Source: Byssovorax sp.
Lineage (GTDB): Bacteria > Myxococcota_A > Polyangia > Polyangiales > Polyangiaceae
Length of the DNA: 64,000 nt
Assembly: GCA_025362495.1 (NCBI GenBank)
Contig: JANYGI010000080.1
Span: 1 to 64,000, forward strand
Direction: 5' to 3'
Made by a program: the position numbers and the translations under genes. Under the pieces are notes generated by a model. It was not told the origin of the DNA, made no database searches, and saw only the letters and a list, made by a program, of their open reading frames with translations. The first letter of the stretch is position 1, and each line of letters starts with the position of its first letter. Positions 9,093-17,493 of this stretch are shown here, piece by piece.

Positions 9093-12000
9093 ATGTCGAT
9101 CCACGTAGCGATTCACCACGTCACGACCTACCGCTACGACCGCCCCGTCGCGCTCGGCCCGCAAGTGGTCCGTCTCCGCCCCGCGCCGCACTGCCGCTCG
9201 CGCATCCTCGGCTACTCGCTCCAGGTCCTGCCCGCGAAGCACTTCATCAACTGGCAGCAGGATCCCGAGGCCAACTACCTCGCGCGCCTCGTCTTCCCGG
9301 ACCTCACCACCGAGCTGCGGATCGAGGTCGACGTCATCGCCGAGATGGCCGTCATCAACCCCTTCGATTTCTTCCTCGAGCCCCACGCCGAGGCCTTCCC
9401 GTTCGAGTACGAAGACGCCCTCCAGGTCGAGCTCGCGCCGTACCGCGCGACCCTCGCGAGCACGCCGCTCCTCGACGCCCTCGTCGCCACGATCCCGCGC
9501 GATCCCCGGCCCACCAACGATTTTCTCGTCGAGCTCAACCAGCGCCTCTCGCAGCACATCCGCTACGTGATCCGCCTCGAGCCCGGCCTCCAGACGCCGG
9601 AAGAGACGCTCGAAAAAGGCTCGGGATCGTGCCGCGACACGGCCTGGCTGCTGACGCAGATCCTCCGCCGCATCGGCCTCGCGGCGCGCTTCGTCTCCGG
9701 CTACCTCGTGCAGCTCACGGCGGACACAAAGCCGCTCGACGACGGCCCCGCCGGGCCCTCCGCCGACTTCACCGATCTCCACGCGTGGTGCGAGGTCTAC
9801 CTCCCGGGCGCGGGCTGGATCGGCCTCGATCCGACGTCGGGCCTCTTCGCGGGCGAGGGCCATTTGCCGCTCGCGTGCACGCCCGAGCCGTCGTCGGCGG
9901 CGCCGGTGAGCGGCCTGCTCGGCGAGTGCGAGACGACGTTCGAGCACGAGATGACGGTGACGCGCGTGTGGGAAGCCCCGCGCGTCACCAGGCCGTACAC
10001 CGACGCGCAGTGGGCCGAGATCGAGGCCCTCGGCCACGCCGTCGACGCCGAGATGCGCGCCGGCGACGTGCGCCTGTCCATGGGCGGCGAGCCGACGTTC
10101 ATCTCCATCGACGATCCCGACGGCGAAGAGTGGAACACCGCGGCGCTCGGGCCCGACAAGAAGCGCCTCGCGACGAACCTCTTTCACCGCATGCGGGACG
10201 AGTACGCGCCCCGCGGCCTCGTTCACTTCGGCCAGGGCAAGTGGTACCCGGGCGAGCCGCTGCCGCGCTGGGCCCTCAACTGCTTCTGGCGCCGCGACGG
10301 CGAGCCGATGTGGAGCGACGCTGGGCTGCTCGCCGACGAGTCCAAGCCGAGCGGCGCCGACGAGGCCGTCGCGGGCCGCTTCCTCCGCGGCGTGGCCGAG
10401 CGTCTCGGCCTCGATCCCGAGCGTGTTTTCGCGGCCTACGAGGACTCCTTCTACTACCTCTGGCGCGAGCAGAAGCTGCCGGTGAACGTCGATCCGCGGA
10501 CGTCGCGCCTCGACGATCCGCTCGAGCGCGCGCGCCTCCGTCGCCTCTTCTCGACCGGCCTCGAAAAGGTCACCGGGCACGTGCTCCCGATCGCGCGCCG
10601 CGCCTCGGGCTTTCGCTCTGGCCCGTGGCACCTGCGCGACGAGCGCTGCTACCTCATCCCCGGCGACTCGCCGCTCGGGCTGCGCCTCCCGCTCGCGTCG
10701 CAGCCGTGGCTCGCCGAGGACGATCGCCTCCCGTTCTTCCCGCCCGATCAGGGCCAGGTCTTCCCGCCGCTCCCGACCCACGCCGAGCTGCGCAACCAGT
10801 ACGCGCCGTCGCCCGACAGCAGCGTCGCGCTCCTTGAAATCAAGGCAAAACCGAGCGATCCGGTGGCCGAGGATCGTGTCCCCGCCGAAGGCGAATCGGC
10901 GACGTGGATCAACCGCTCCGCGCTGTGCGCCGAGCCGCGCGACGGCGTGCTCTACGTCTTCATGCCGCCGATCGAGGCCCTCGACGACTACCTCGCGCTC
11001 GTGGCCGCGATCGAAGCGACGGCCGCGGAGGTCGGCCACCCGGTGATGCTCGAAGGGTACGAGCCGCCGCGCGATCCGCGCGTACAGAAGCTCAGCGTCA
11101 CGCCCGATCCCGGCGTGATCGAGGTCAACATCCACCCCGCGGCGGGCTGGGACGAGCTCGTCGCGCACACCACGCACCTCTACGAGGCCGCGCGACTCTC
11201 GCGCCTGGCCGGCGAAAAATTCATGCTCGACGGCCGCCACACCGGCACCGGCGGCGGCAACCACGTCGTCCTCGGCGGCGCGACGGTGAACGATTCACCC
11301 TTCCTTCGCCGGCCGGATCTGCTGCGCAGCCTCGTCTCTTCCTTTCACCAGCACCCCTCGCTCTCGTTCCTGTTCTCGGGCCTCTTCATCGGCCCGACGT
11401 CGCAGGCGCCACGCCTCGACGAGGCCCGCCACGACGCCCTCTTCGAGATCGAGCTCGCCTTCCGGGAGCTCACGCGCCTCACCGGCATTCACGGCGAGAC
11501 GCCGCCGCCGTGGCTGGTCGATCGCCTCTTCCGCGATCTCCTCGTCGACGTCACCGGCAACACCCATCGCACCGAGTTCTGCATCGACAAGCTCTTCTCG
11601 CCCGACGGCACCACGGGGCGGCTCGGGCTGCTCGAGATGCGCGCCTTCGAGATGCCGCCGCACGCGCGGATGAGCCTCACCCAGCAGCTCTTGCTCCGCG
11701 CCCTCGTCGCGCGCTTCTGGAAGACGCCGTTCGCGCCGACGCGCCTCGCCCGCTGGGGCACGGAGCTCCACGATCGCTTCATGCTGCCGCACTTCGTCTG
11801 GCAGGATTTCGAGGACGTGCTGACCGAGCTCGGCGAGGCCGGCTACCCGCTGCGCGCCGCGTGGTTCGCCCCGCACTTCGAGTTTCGCTTCCCCAAGCAC
11901 GGCGATTTCGCCGCGCGCGGCGCCGAGATCGAGATCCGGAGCGCCCTCGAGCCCTGGCACGTGATGGGCGAGGAGGCGGCCGCGGGCGGCACCGCGCGCT

Positions 12001-12428
12001 ACGTCGACTCGTCGCTCGAACGCCTGCAGATCAAGGTCACGGGCCTCGCGCCGGATCGCTATGTCGTGACCTGCAACGGTGTCGCGATACCGCTCACGCC
12101 CACCGGCCGCGCGGCCGAGCTCGTCGCCGGCGTGCGCTACCGCGCGTGGCAGCCGCCCCGCTGCCTCCACCCGCACATCGGCGTCCACGCGCCGCTGACG
12201 TTCGACCTCGTCGACACGTGGATGAGCCGCAGCCTCGGAGGGTGCCAGTACCACGTGACCCACCCGGGCGGTCGCCACGAAGAGGGCCTCCCCGTCAACG
12301 CGTTCGAGGCCGAAGGGCGCCGCCTCGCCCGTTTCTTCCGGCTCGGCCACACCCCGGGGCGGATTGATGTCGTCCCCGCCACACCGAACGTCGATTTCCC
12401 GTTCACCCTCGATCTGCGCCGCCAGTGA
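9093..12428 (+). CDS. Transglutaminase-like protein with DUF2126
   Basis: This protein has 1111 residues. Residues 1-90 are the bacterial transglutaminase N-terminal domain (HHVTTYRYDRPVALGPQVVR). The transglutaminase core follows with C180 in GSGSCRDTAWLL, H230 in DLHAWCEVY and D246 in GLDPTSGLF, a complete Cys-His-Asp triad. From about 350 to the end is DUF2126 (SMGGEPTFISIDDPDG, LVHFGQGKWYPGE, LDGRHTGTGGGNHVVLGG). AGGAG six bases before the ATG fixes the start. Such proteins travel with circularly permuted ATP-grasp, alpha-E and smaller transglutaminase genes, as at 14867-18453 here. Iyer and Aravind's comparative work predicted these sets to make or attach peptides by amide ligation and to process them. 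The actual substrate is unknown. Location is probably cytoplasmic, as no signal peptide is seen. Confidence 0.9.
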   Translation: MSIHVAIHHVTTYRYDRPVALGPQVVRLRPAPHCRSRILGYSLQVLPAKHFINWQQDPEANYLARLVFPDLTTELRIEVDVIAEMAVINPFDFFLEPHAEAFPFEYEDALQVELAPYRATLASTPLLDALVATIPRDPRPTNDFLVELNQRLSQHIRYVIRLEPGLQTPEETLEKGSGSCRDTAWLLTQILRRIGLAARFVSGYLVQLTADTKPLDDGPAGPSADFTDLHAWCEVYLPGAGWIGLDPTSGLFAGEGHLPLACTPEPSSAAPVSGLLGECETTFEHEMTVTRVWEAPRVTRPYTDAQWAEIEALGHAVDAEMRAGDVRLSMGGEPTFISIDDPDGEEWNTAALGPDKKRLATNLFHRMRDEYAPRGLVHFGQGKWYPGEPLPRWALNCFWRRDGEPMWSDAGLLADESKPSGADEAVAGRFLRGVAERLGLDPERVFAAYEDSFYYLWREQKLPVNVDPRTSRLDDPLERARLRRLFSTGLEKVTGHVLPIARRASGFRSGPWHLRDERCYLIPGDSPLGLRLPLASQPWLAEDDRLPFFPPDQGQVFPPLPTHAELRNQYAPSPDSSVALLEIKAKPSDPVAEDRVPAEGESATWINRSALCAEPRDGVLYVFMPPIEALDDYLALVAAIEATAAEVGHPVMLEGYEPPRDPRVQKLSVTPDPGVIEVNIHPAAGWDELVAHTTHLYEAARLSRLAGEKFMLDGRHTGTGGGNHVVLGGATVNDSPFLRRPDLLRSLVSSFHQHPSLSFLFSGLFIGPTSQAPRLDEARHDALFEIELAFRELTRLTGIHGETPPPWLVDRLFRDLLVDVTGNTHRTEFCIDKLFSPDGTTGRLGLLEMRAFEMPPHARMSLTQQLLLRALVARFWKTPFAPTRLARWGTELHDRFMLPHFVWQDFEDVLTELGEAGYPLRAAWFAPHFEFRFPKHGDFAARGAEIEIRSALEPWHVMGEEAAAGGTARYVDSSLERLQIKVTGLAPDRYVVTCNGVAIPLTPTGRAAELVAGVRYRAWQPPRCLHPHIGVHAPLTFDLVDTWMSRSLGGCQYHVTHPGGRHEEGLPVNAFEAEGRRLARFFRLGHTPGRIDVVPATPNVDFPFTLDLRRQ

Positions 12429-12442
12429 GAAGACATGCGACC

Positions 12443-12464
12443 TCGAGGGCAGCGCTGCCCTCGA
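12443..12464. terminator. Perfect 22-bp palindrome after the transglutaminase gene
   Basis: The half-site TCGAGGGCAGC is followed directly by its exact reverse complement, 15 nt after the stop at 12428. As RNA it folds to a 9-bp stem with a GCGC loop. No T-run follows, so it may be a factor-dependent end, a pause or a dimeric protein site in front of the PAS gene at 12521. Confidence 0.45.
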
Positions 12465-12520
12465 TTCCGGTGCCGTAAGCCGGCTTGACGACGGCATGGT
12501 GTGTCCCAGGTTCACCGGCG

Positions 12521-13129
12521 ATGAACCCCGATTTTCCCGTGTTCCCAGCAGCGCTCGAGGCCGAGCCGTGGCCGGCGTGCGTGCTCGACATGAACGGCAG
12601 GATCGTTGGCGTCAACGGTGCCTGGGACCGGATCGCCCGCGCGTCGAACGGGCCTCTCGGCATCGAGGTCGTGGGCACGCGCTGGAGTGCTCACATCACG
12701 GGCGCAGAGCTCCGCGCCTGGTACGAGACCTTGCTCCATCGGGTCCTCGACCGCGGCGCCGGCGAGAGCCTCAGGTGCGATTGCAATACGCCCGAGCGCT
12801 ATCGCCTCTTCAGCTCGCGCTTCGAGCCGCTGCGGAGGCGGCCGTCGAGCGAGACGGTCGGCGTGCTCGTCCTGACGAGCTTGATCGAAGAGGCGCCCAT
12901 CGGAGAGCGTTACCCGCTCGGGACGCCCGACGAGCTCCGTTATCGGTGCGCGGACGGCCTGGTCCGTCAGTGCAGCGGCTGCCGGCGCGTCCGCGTCGCG
13001 GGGCCGCCGCCGGCCGTGTGGGAGCTCGTTCCGGAGTACGTGGCGACTCCGCGTCAGGACGTGTCTCACGGGATCTGCAGGCTCTGTCGCGAGATCTACT
13101 ACGGGATGCTCCCGAAGGAGGAGCCATGA
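12521..13129 (+). CDS. PAS-like sensor protein with C-terminal CxxC...CxxC motif
   Basis: The 202-aa protein begins MNPDFPVFPAALEAEPWP. Residues about 10-120 have PAS character (CVLDMNGRIVGVNGAWDRIA, then a strand-rich part ending VGVLVLTS). The C-terminal part holds C151/C154 in QCSGCRRVR and C186/C189 in GICRLCREIYYG. This four-Cys module resembles tails on PAS and receiver proteins that read C-x2-C-[KR]-[KR]-[IV]-R ... W ... [FV]SHGIC-x2-C, and probably binds zinc. It lacks a kinase domain. It overlaps the next gene, a receiver, by 4 bp (ATGA), implying translational coupling and a shared signalling task. An earlier in-frame ATG at 12485 is less likely because it adds a stretch unlike the PAS fold. 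Confidence 0.65.
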   Translation: MNPDFPVFPAALEAEPWPACVLDMNGRIVGVNGAWDRIARASNGPLGIEVVGTRWSAHITGAELRAWYETLLHRVLDRGAGESLRCDCNTPERYRLFSSRFEPLRRRPSSETVGVLVLTSLIEEAPIGERYPLGTPDELRYRCADGLVRQCSGCRRVRVAGPPPAVWELVPEYVATPRQDVSHGICRLCREIYYGMLPKEEP

Positions 13130-13557
13130 TACCCGACGAGCCACGGTCGCCTCACCCAGGATCGCCGTCGAACAGCGATGGTCCGGTCTCGTCCGATTAC
13201 GATGTTCTGGTGGTCGAGGACGATCAGGACTGCCGAGAAGTCCTCTGCTCGCTGCTCTCTCTGGAGGGCTATCGCGTGCAGGGAGCGGCGTCGGGCGCGG
13301 AGGCGCTCGACGTGCTCGCGAAGATGGATGAGCCGCCTCGCCTCGTCTTCCTCGACCTGGTCATGCCGGGGATGAGCGGGTTCGATTTCCTCTCCGAGAT
13401 GCGCCGAGATCCGACCCTCACCGAGATCCCGGTGGTGATGCACTCCGGGATGAGCGAGCAGCCCTATTTCGGTACGCGGCCCGGCGTGGCGCACTGGCTG
13501 CAGAAGCCCGCGAGGCTCGACGATCTGCTGGCGATCACCCGGCAACTGACGCCGTGA
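13126..13557 (+). CDS. Response regulator receiver protein
   Basis: This 143-aa receiver has a 24-residue Ser/Pro-rich leader. The acidic pair D32/D33 is in VLVVEDDQD, the phosphoacceptor D77 in LVFLDLVMPGMSGFDFL, S107 takes the Thr position in VVMHSGMS, and K127 in WLQKPARLDDLL. All key positions are filled, so phosphorylation is expected. GAAGGAGGAG directly before the ATG at 13126 is a strong ribosome site, and the start overlaps the PAS gene stop by 4 bp. There is no output domain. The PAS protein may be its partner, while the histidine kinase is elsewhere. The pair sits inside the transglutaminase/ATP-grasp region but may be an unrelated insertion. Confidence 0.85.
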   Translation: MIPDEPRSPHPGSPSNSDGPVSSDYDVLVVEDDQDCREVLCSLLSLEGYRVQGAASGAEALDVLAKMDEPPRLVFLDLVMPGMSGFDFLSEMRRDPTLTEIPVVMHSGMSEQPYFGTRPGVAHWLQKPARLDDLLAITRQLTP

Positions 13558-13581
13558 GCCGGCCCGGATCGACCAGGGGCG

Positions 13582-13656
13582 CTGCCCGCCGAGACGAGCC
13601 GCGAGCGCGTCCGCGTCGTGCGCGCGTCGATCGAGGCCGACGGCGTCACCTGGCGG
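13582..13656 (+). pseudogene. Relic of a circularly permuted ATP-grasp gene (N-terminal fragment)
   Basis: The frame at 13582 reads LPAETSRERVRVVRASIEAD then GVTWR. It aligns with residues 40-64 of the intact ATP-grasp protein encoded at 14867 (LPAETIRERARFVRESIESD then GVTYN), with about 18 of 25 identities and no gap. Beyond 13656 the similarity ends and a stop follows within 15 codons; upstream it also ends abruptly. This is a short leftover of a second copy, 1.2 kb before the intact gene and on the same strand. Confidence 0.6.
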
Positions 13657-13812
13657 CCGCCACGCCGGAACTGGCGGCGCCACCCCTTCGCGTGAACTCT
13701 CTTCGATGATCTCGGGCGCAGGATCCTGGCATCGGAGGTGCTCAGGGCAGCGCGGCTGGCCTTGCGCAAGGCGGGAGTAGGTCTCCCGTCGGCGCTGGCC
13801 TCGCCTTCTCCG

Positions 13813-14709
13813 ATGCATAATCCGTTCGACCAGCTCGCCAAGAAGATCGGCAAGGAAGCTCTGAACGCCTGCGGTCATACCGTCGTTCAGTACGAGATCT
13901 CCCGGGACGCTCAGCACGCTGACATTCCCCACGATCCCGACCGGGCCCGCGATCGAGAGCGCGCTCGCCTCGGCCTGCTCGGACGGCTCGCGGCGGCGCT
14001 TTGCCTGATCGAGATCTACGGGCATGCGCCGAGCGGCGCGGAGATCCGGGCCTGTCTCAGCAGGCACTTTGCGCACTGGGAGGAGTGCGAACGCAGGGCG
14101 CGCGCGCAGAACAGAAGGCGCACGCAGAAGGGCCTACCCCTTTTGCCGCTCATCGAGCCTCGACTCTGGATCATCGCCGCCACGGCCTCGACACCGATGT
14201 TGCGCAAGCTCAAGGTCGAAGCGGCGCCTGGCTGGCCGGTCGGCGTCTATTTTCACGGGGACGAGCTCTACCGCGTGGGCCTCATCGTCGTGAACGAGCT
14301 GCCGCGTGACCGCTCGACGCTCCACGTCCGCATCATGGCGGCGGGTCCAGTGCTTCCCGGCGCGCTCGCGGATCTCGCGGCGCTGCCGGAGGACACCCAC
14401 GAGCGCGCCGTGGCCGAGCAAATCTTGGTACACTTGCAGCACGTGATCGGGAAGAAGCCGGGCCGGACCCCGGAAGAAGAGGAGTTCATCGTGAGCATGC
14501 AGGGCACGTGGAAGGAGGCGCGGGAGCAGGGGCGCACCGAGGAAGCGGCGCGAGCCGTGCTCACGGTGCTGCGCGTTCGCGGGATCGCCGTGCCGGAATC
14601 CGCGCGGGAGCGCATCCTGGCCGAGACGGATCCGGCGCGGCTCGAGCGCTGGCACGAGCGGGCCATCGTCGCGGCTTCCGTCGCCGAGGCGATCGACGAG
14701 CCGAGCTGA
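13813..14709 (+). CDS. Rpn/PD-(D/E)XK-like nuclease-family protein expanded in myxobacteria
   Basis: The 298-aa protein from the ATG at 13813 begins MHNPFDQLAKKIGKEALNAC and ends with the motif-like tail VRGIAVPESARERILAETD ... RLERWHERAIVAASVAEAI. This closing pattern (a low-activity coil with EQGRTEEAARAVLTVL, then residues scoring loss of energy per region) is shared with Rpn (recombination-promoting nuclease/PF04754-like) proteins, which also end with repeated E-G-R-x-E and a short helical domain. An earlier in-frame ATG at 13738 would add 25 residues that do not fit. A catalytic D...ExK motif is not obvious to me, so the enzymatic role is uncertain. It lies between the ATP-grasp relic and the intact ATP-grasp gene, suggesting it arrived by insertion. 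Confidence 0.6.
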   Translation: MHNPFDQLAKKIGKEALNACGHTVVQYEISRDAQHADIPHDPDRARDRERARLGLLGRLAAALCLIEIYGHAPSGAEIRACLSRHFAHWEECERRARAQNRRRTQKGLPLLPLIEPRLWIIAATASTPMLRKLKVEAAPGWPVGVYFHGDELYRVGLIVVNELPRDRSTLHVRIMAAGPVLPGALADLAALPEDTHERAVAEQILVHLQHVIGKKPGRTPEEEEFIVSMQGTWKEAREQGRTEEAARAVLTVLRVRGIAVPESARERILAETDPARLERWHERAIVAASVAEAIDEPS

Positions 14710-14866
14710 ACCGAGCTGAGCTGCTTTTCGTGAGCGAGCCGCCCGCCCGGGCGCGGGACATGGCCGGACGCGAGCGGATGGGGAAGAGGCGAGAGATCGC
14801 CGCCTACTTCTTCACCCGCGATGCCCCTCGATATGCGCCGCCACCAAGAGTAAAACGCGGCCTCCG

Positions 14867-17479
14867 ATGCCCGAGAACCTCCTCTCGCCGTACCCGCGCG
14901 TGGCCTCCCGCTACGACGAGATGCTCGACGGGCGCGGCGCGCCGCGGGCCCATTTTCGCCCGTTCCTCTCGCAGATCGCGGCGCTCCCGGCCGAGACGAT
15001 CCGCGAGCGCGCCCGCTTCGTCCGCGAGTCGATCGAGTCCGACGGCGTCACGTACAACGTCTACGCGGATCCCAAGGGCGCGAGCCGCCCGTGGGAGCTC
15101 GATCTGCTCCCGCTCATTCTCCCCGCCGACGAGTGGCAGCACATCTCCGCGGCCGTCGCGCAGCGCGCGCGGCTGCTCAACGCGCTCCTCGGCGATCTCT
15201 ACGGCGAGCAGGATCTGCTCGCTCGCGGCCTGATCCCGCCCGCCGTCGTCTTCGGTCAGCGCGGCTTCCTCTGGCCCGCGCACGGCGTCGTCCCGCCCGA
15301 GAACGTGGCGCTCCACATCTACGCGGTCGATCTCGCGCGCTCGCCCGACGGCCGCTGGTGGGTCCTCGCCGATCGCACGCGCGGCCCGTCCGGCGCCGGC
15401 TACGCGCTCCAGAACCGGATGACGCTCTCGCGGGCCTTCCCCGACGCCTTCCGCGAGCTCCCCGTCCAGCAGCTCGCGCCGTTCTTCTCCGCGCTGCAAG
15501 ACTCGCTCTACCGCCTCTCGCTGACGCGCGCGGGCGAGGCGCCGCTGGTCGTGCTCCTCACGCCCGGGCCCTACAACGAGACGTATTTCGAGCACTCGTT
15601 CCTCGCGCGCTACCTCGGCTTCCCGCTCGTGGAAGGGCAAGATCTCCTGGTGCGCGGCGACGCCGTTCACCTGAAGACGCTGCGCGGGCTGCGCCGCGTG
15701 CACGCGATCCTCCGCCGCCTCGACGACGACTACTGCGATCCGGTCGAGCTCCGCGCCGACTCCGCGCTCGGCGTGCCGGGCCTCCTCCACGCGGTGCGCG
15801 CGGGCAACGTGCTGCTCGCCAACGCGCTCGGGAGCGGCGTGCTCGAGACGGGCGCGCTCGCCGGCTTCCTCCCCGCCGTGAGCGAGCAGCTCTTCGGCGA
15901 GAAGCTTCTCATGCCGTCGATCGCCACCTGGTGGTGCGGCGAAGCGCCGGCGCTCGAGTACGTGATCAAGCACCTCGACGAGCTGGTCATCAAGCCGACG
16001 TACCCGTCGATCCGGCGCGAGCCCGTCTTCGGCCACACCCTCGACGCCGCGGCCCGCGCGCGCCTCATCGATCGCATGCGCGCGCAGCCGCACGCCTACG
16101 TCGCGCAAGAGTGGGTGCGCCTCTCGCACGCGCCGACGTTCGGCCGCGGGCGCGACGGTCGCCTCCTCTCGCGCGCGGTGAGCCTGCGCGTGTTCGCGGT
16201 GGCGACGAAGGACGGCTACACGGTGATGCCCGGCGCGCTCACCCGCGTGGCGCCGGAAGACGGCGACGTCGTCTCGATGCAGTGGGGCGGCTCGAGCAAG
16301 GACACCTGGATGCTCGCCGAGGGGCAAGCCCCGCAGATCGCGCGCAGCCGCCCCCGCCTCGGCCTCGCCGACGTCGAGCAGAGCGGCGTCGAGATCGCCT
16401 CGCGCGTGGGCGAGAACCTCTTCTGGATGGGCCGCTACGCCGAGCGCTGCGAAGGCATCGCCCGCCTCCTCCGCGCCGCGCTGGTGCGCCTCGCCGACTC
16501 CGCGCCCGAGGCCGCCGCGGCGCTCGGATCGATCGCCGCGGTGTGCGAGGGGCTCGGCGTCCTCGAGGTCCCCGAGGCGCCTGACGACGAGGCCCCGAGC
16601 AGCGCGCCCTGGGGCGCCGCCGCGCCCGCCTCTTCGGCGTCACCCGCGCCTGCCTCGGAACCGCGAGCCGCGAGAAAAGCACCGGAAAACAGGCTCGATT
16701 TCGACGAGGCCGCGCCGCCGCCGGACTTCCTGGCCGCGGTCGCCGATCCCGCCGCGATGGGCGGCCTCGCGGCCAACGTGCTGCGCCTGCACGGGTGCGC
16801 GAGCCACGTGCGCGAGCGCATGTCGACCGACAACTGGCACGTGTTCAACCGCCTCACGCAGCGCCTCCCCGGGCCCCACCCGACCATGGGCAAGGCGCTC
16901 GAGTCGCTCGACGAGATCATGCTGGCGTGCGTCTCGCTCGCGGGCTTCGCGATGGACGACATGACCCGCGACGAGAGCTGGCGCTTCCTCCTGCTCGGCC
17001 GCCGCCTGGAGCGCCTGGCCCACCTCGCGGGCGTCGTCTCGCGCGTGCTCGGCTTCGCCCCCGCCGCGCGCGAAGAGGCCCTGGAGTGGCTGCTCGAGGC
17101 CGCCAACAGCATCGTCACGTTCCGCGCTCGCTACCGCCGCGCGCCCGAGCTCTTGCCGGTGCTCCACCTCGTCGTGTTCGACCAGACCAACCCGCACGCG
17201 ATCGGCTTCCAGCTCCGCGAGCTGCCCGAGGATCTCGAGCGCACCGCGGCCGAGCTCGGCGGCGCGGTGATGGGCGCGGCGCTCGGCCCGCTCGGGAAGG
17301 CGCTGCGCGGCATGTCGCTCGCGGGCTTCGAGCCCGAGGGCGGCCCCGCGCTCGAGGCCGCGTGCCTCGATCTCGCGCGGCTCCTCGACGGCGCGCGCGC
17401 CGCAGCGTTCGGCCTCTCCGACGAGCTGCAGCGCCGCTTCTTCACCCACGCGGGCACCCCTGCCCCGCTCGGCGTCTGA
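14867..17479 (+). CDS. Circularly permuted ATP-grasp (type 2) fused to alpha-E domain
   Basis: The 870-aa protein has two parts often encoded separately. Residues 1-500 are the circularly permuted ATP-grasp domain (DUF404/DUF407; LLPLILPADEWQ, VLLTPGPYNETYFEHSFLAR, LVEGQDLLVRGD, VIKPTYPSIRREPVFG, AQEWVRLSHAP). A Pro/Ala/Ser-rich linker spans about 565-615. Residues about 510-560 plus 620-860 are the alpha-E (DUF403) helical domain (ENLFWMGRYAERCEGIARLL, FLLLGRRLERLAHLAG). Known ATP-grasp chemistry couples ATP to amide bond formation. With the transglutaminases at 9093 and 17494 this makes the predicted peptide-ligase/processing module. It lies 14 nt before the transglutaminase gene with GAAGGAG between them, so they form an operon. 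The linker insertion inside the alpha-E region is notable. Confidence 0.9.
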   Translation: MPENLLSPYPRVASRYDEMLDGRGAPRAHFRPFLSQIAALPAETIRERARFVRESIESDGVTYNVYADPKGASRPWELDLLPLILPADEWQHISAAVAQRARLLNALLGDLYGEQDLLARGLIPPAVVFGQRGFLWPAHGVVPPENVALHIYAVDLARSPDGRWWVLADRTRGPSGAGYALQNRMTLSRAFPDAFRELPVQQLAPFFSALQDSLYRLSLTRAGEAPLVVLLTPGPYNETYFEHSFLARYLGFPLVEGQDLLVRGDAVHLKTLRGLRRVHAILRRLDDDYCDPVELRADSALGVPGLLHAVRAGNVLLANALGSGVLETGALAGFLPAVSEQLFGEKLLMPSIATWWCGEAPALEYVIKHLDELVIKPTYPSIRREPVFGHTLDAAARARLIDRMRAQPHAYVAQEWVRLSHAPTFGRGRDGRLLSRAVSLRVFAVATKDGYTVMPGALTRVAPEDGDVVSMQWGGSSKDTWMLAEGQAPQIARSRPRLGLADVEQSGVEIASRVGENLFWMGRYAERCEGIARLLRAALVRLADSAPEAAAALGSIAAVCEGLGVLEVPEAPDDEAPSSAPWGAAAPASSASPAPASEPRAARKAPENRLDFDEAAPPPDFLAAVADPAAMGGLAANVLRLHGCASHVRERMSTDNWHVFNRLTQRLPGPHPTMGKALESLDEIMLACVSLAGFAMDDMTRDESWRFLLLGRRLERLAHLAGVVSRVLGFAPAAREEALEWLLEAANSIVTFRARYRRAPELLPVLHLVVFDQTNPHAIGFQLRELPEDLERTAAELGGAVMGAALGPLGKALRGMSLAGFEPEGGPALEAACLDLARLLDGARAAAFGLSDELQRRFFTHAGTPAPLGV

Positions 17480-17493
17480 AGGAGATGACGCCG

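Noticed and set aside
12364-13125. Extended start of the receiver gene upstream of 13126
   Set aside because: The extra residues overlap the PAS-like gene and are not receiver-like. A strong ribosome site and ATGA overlap fix 13126.
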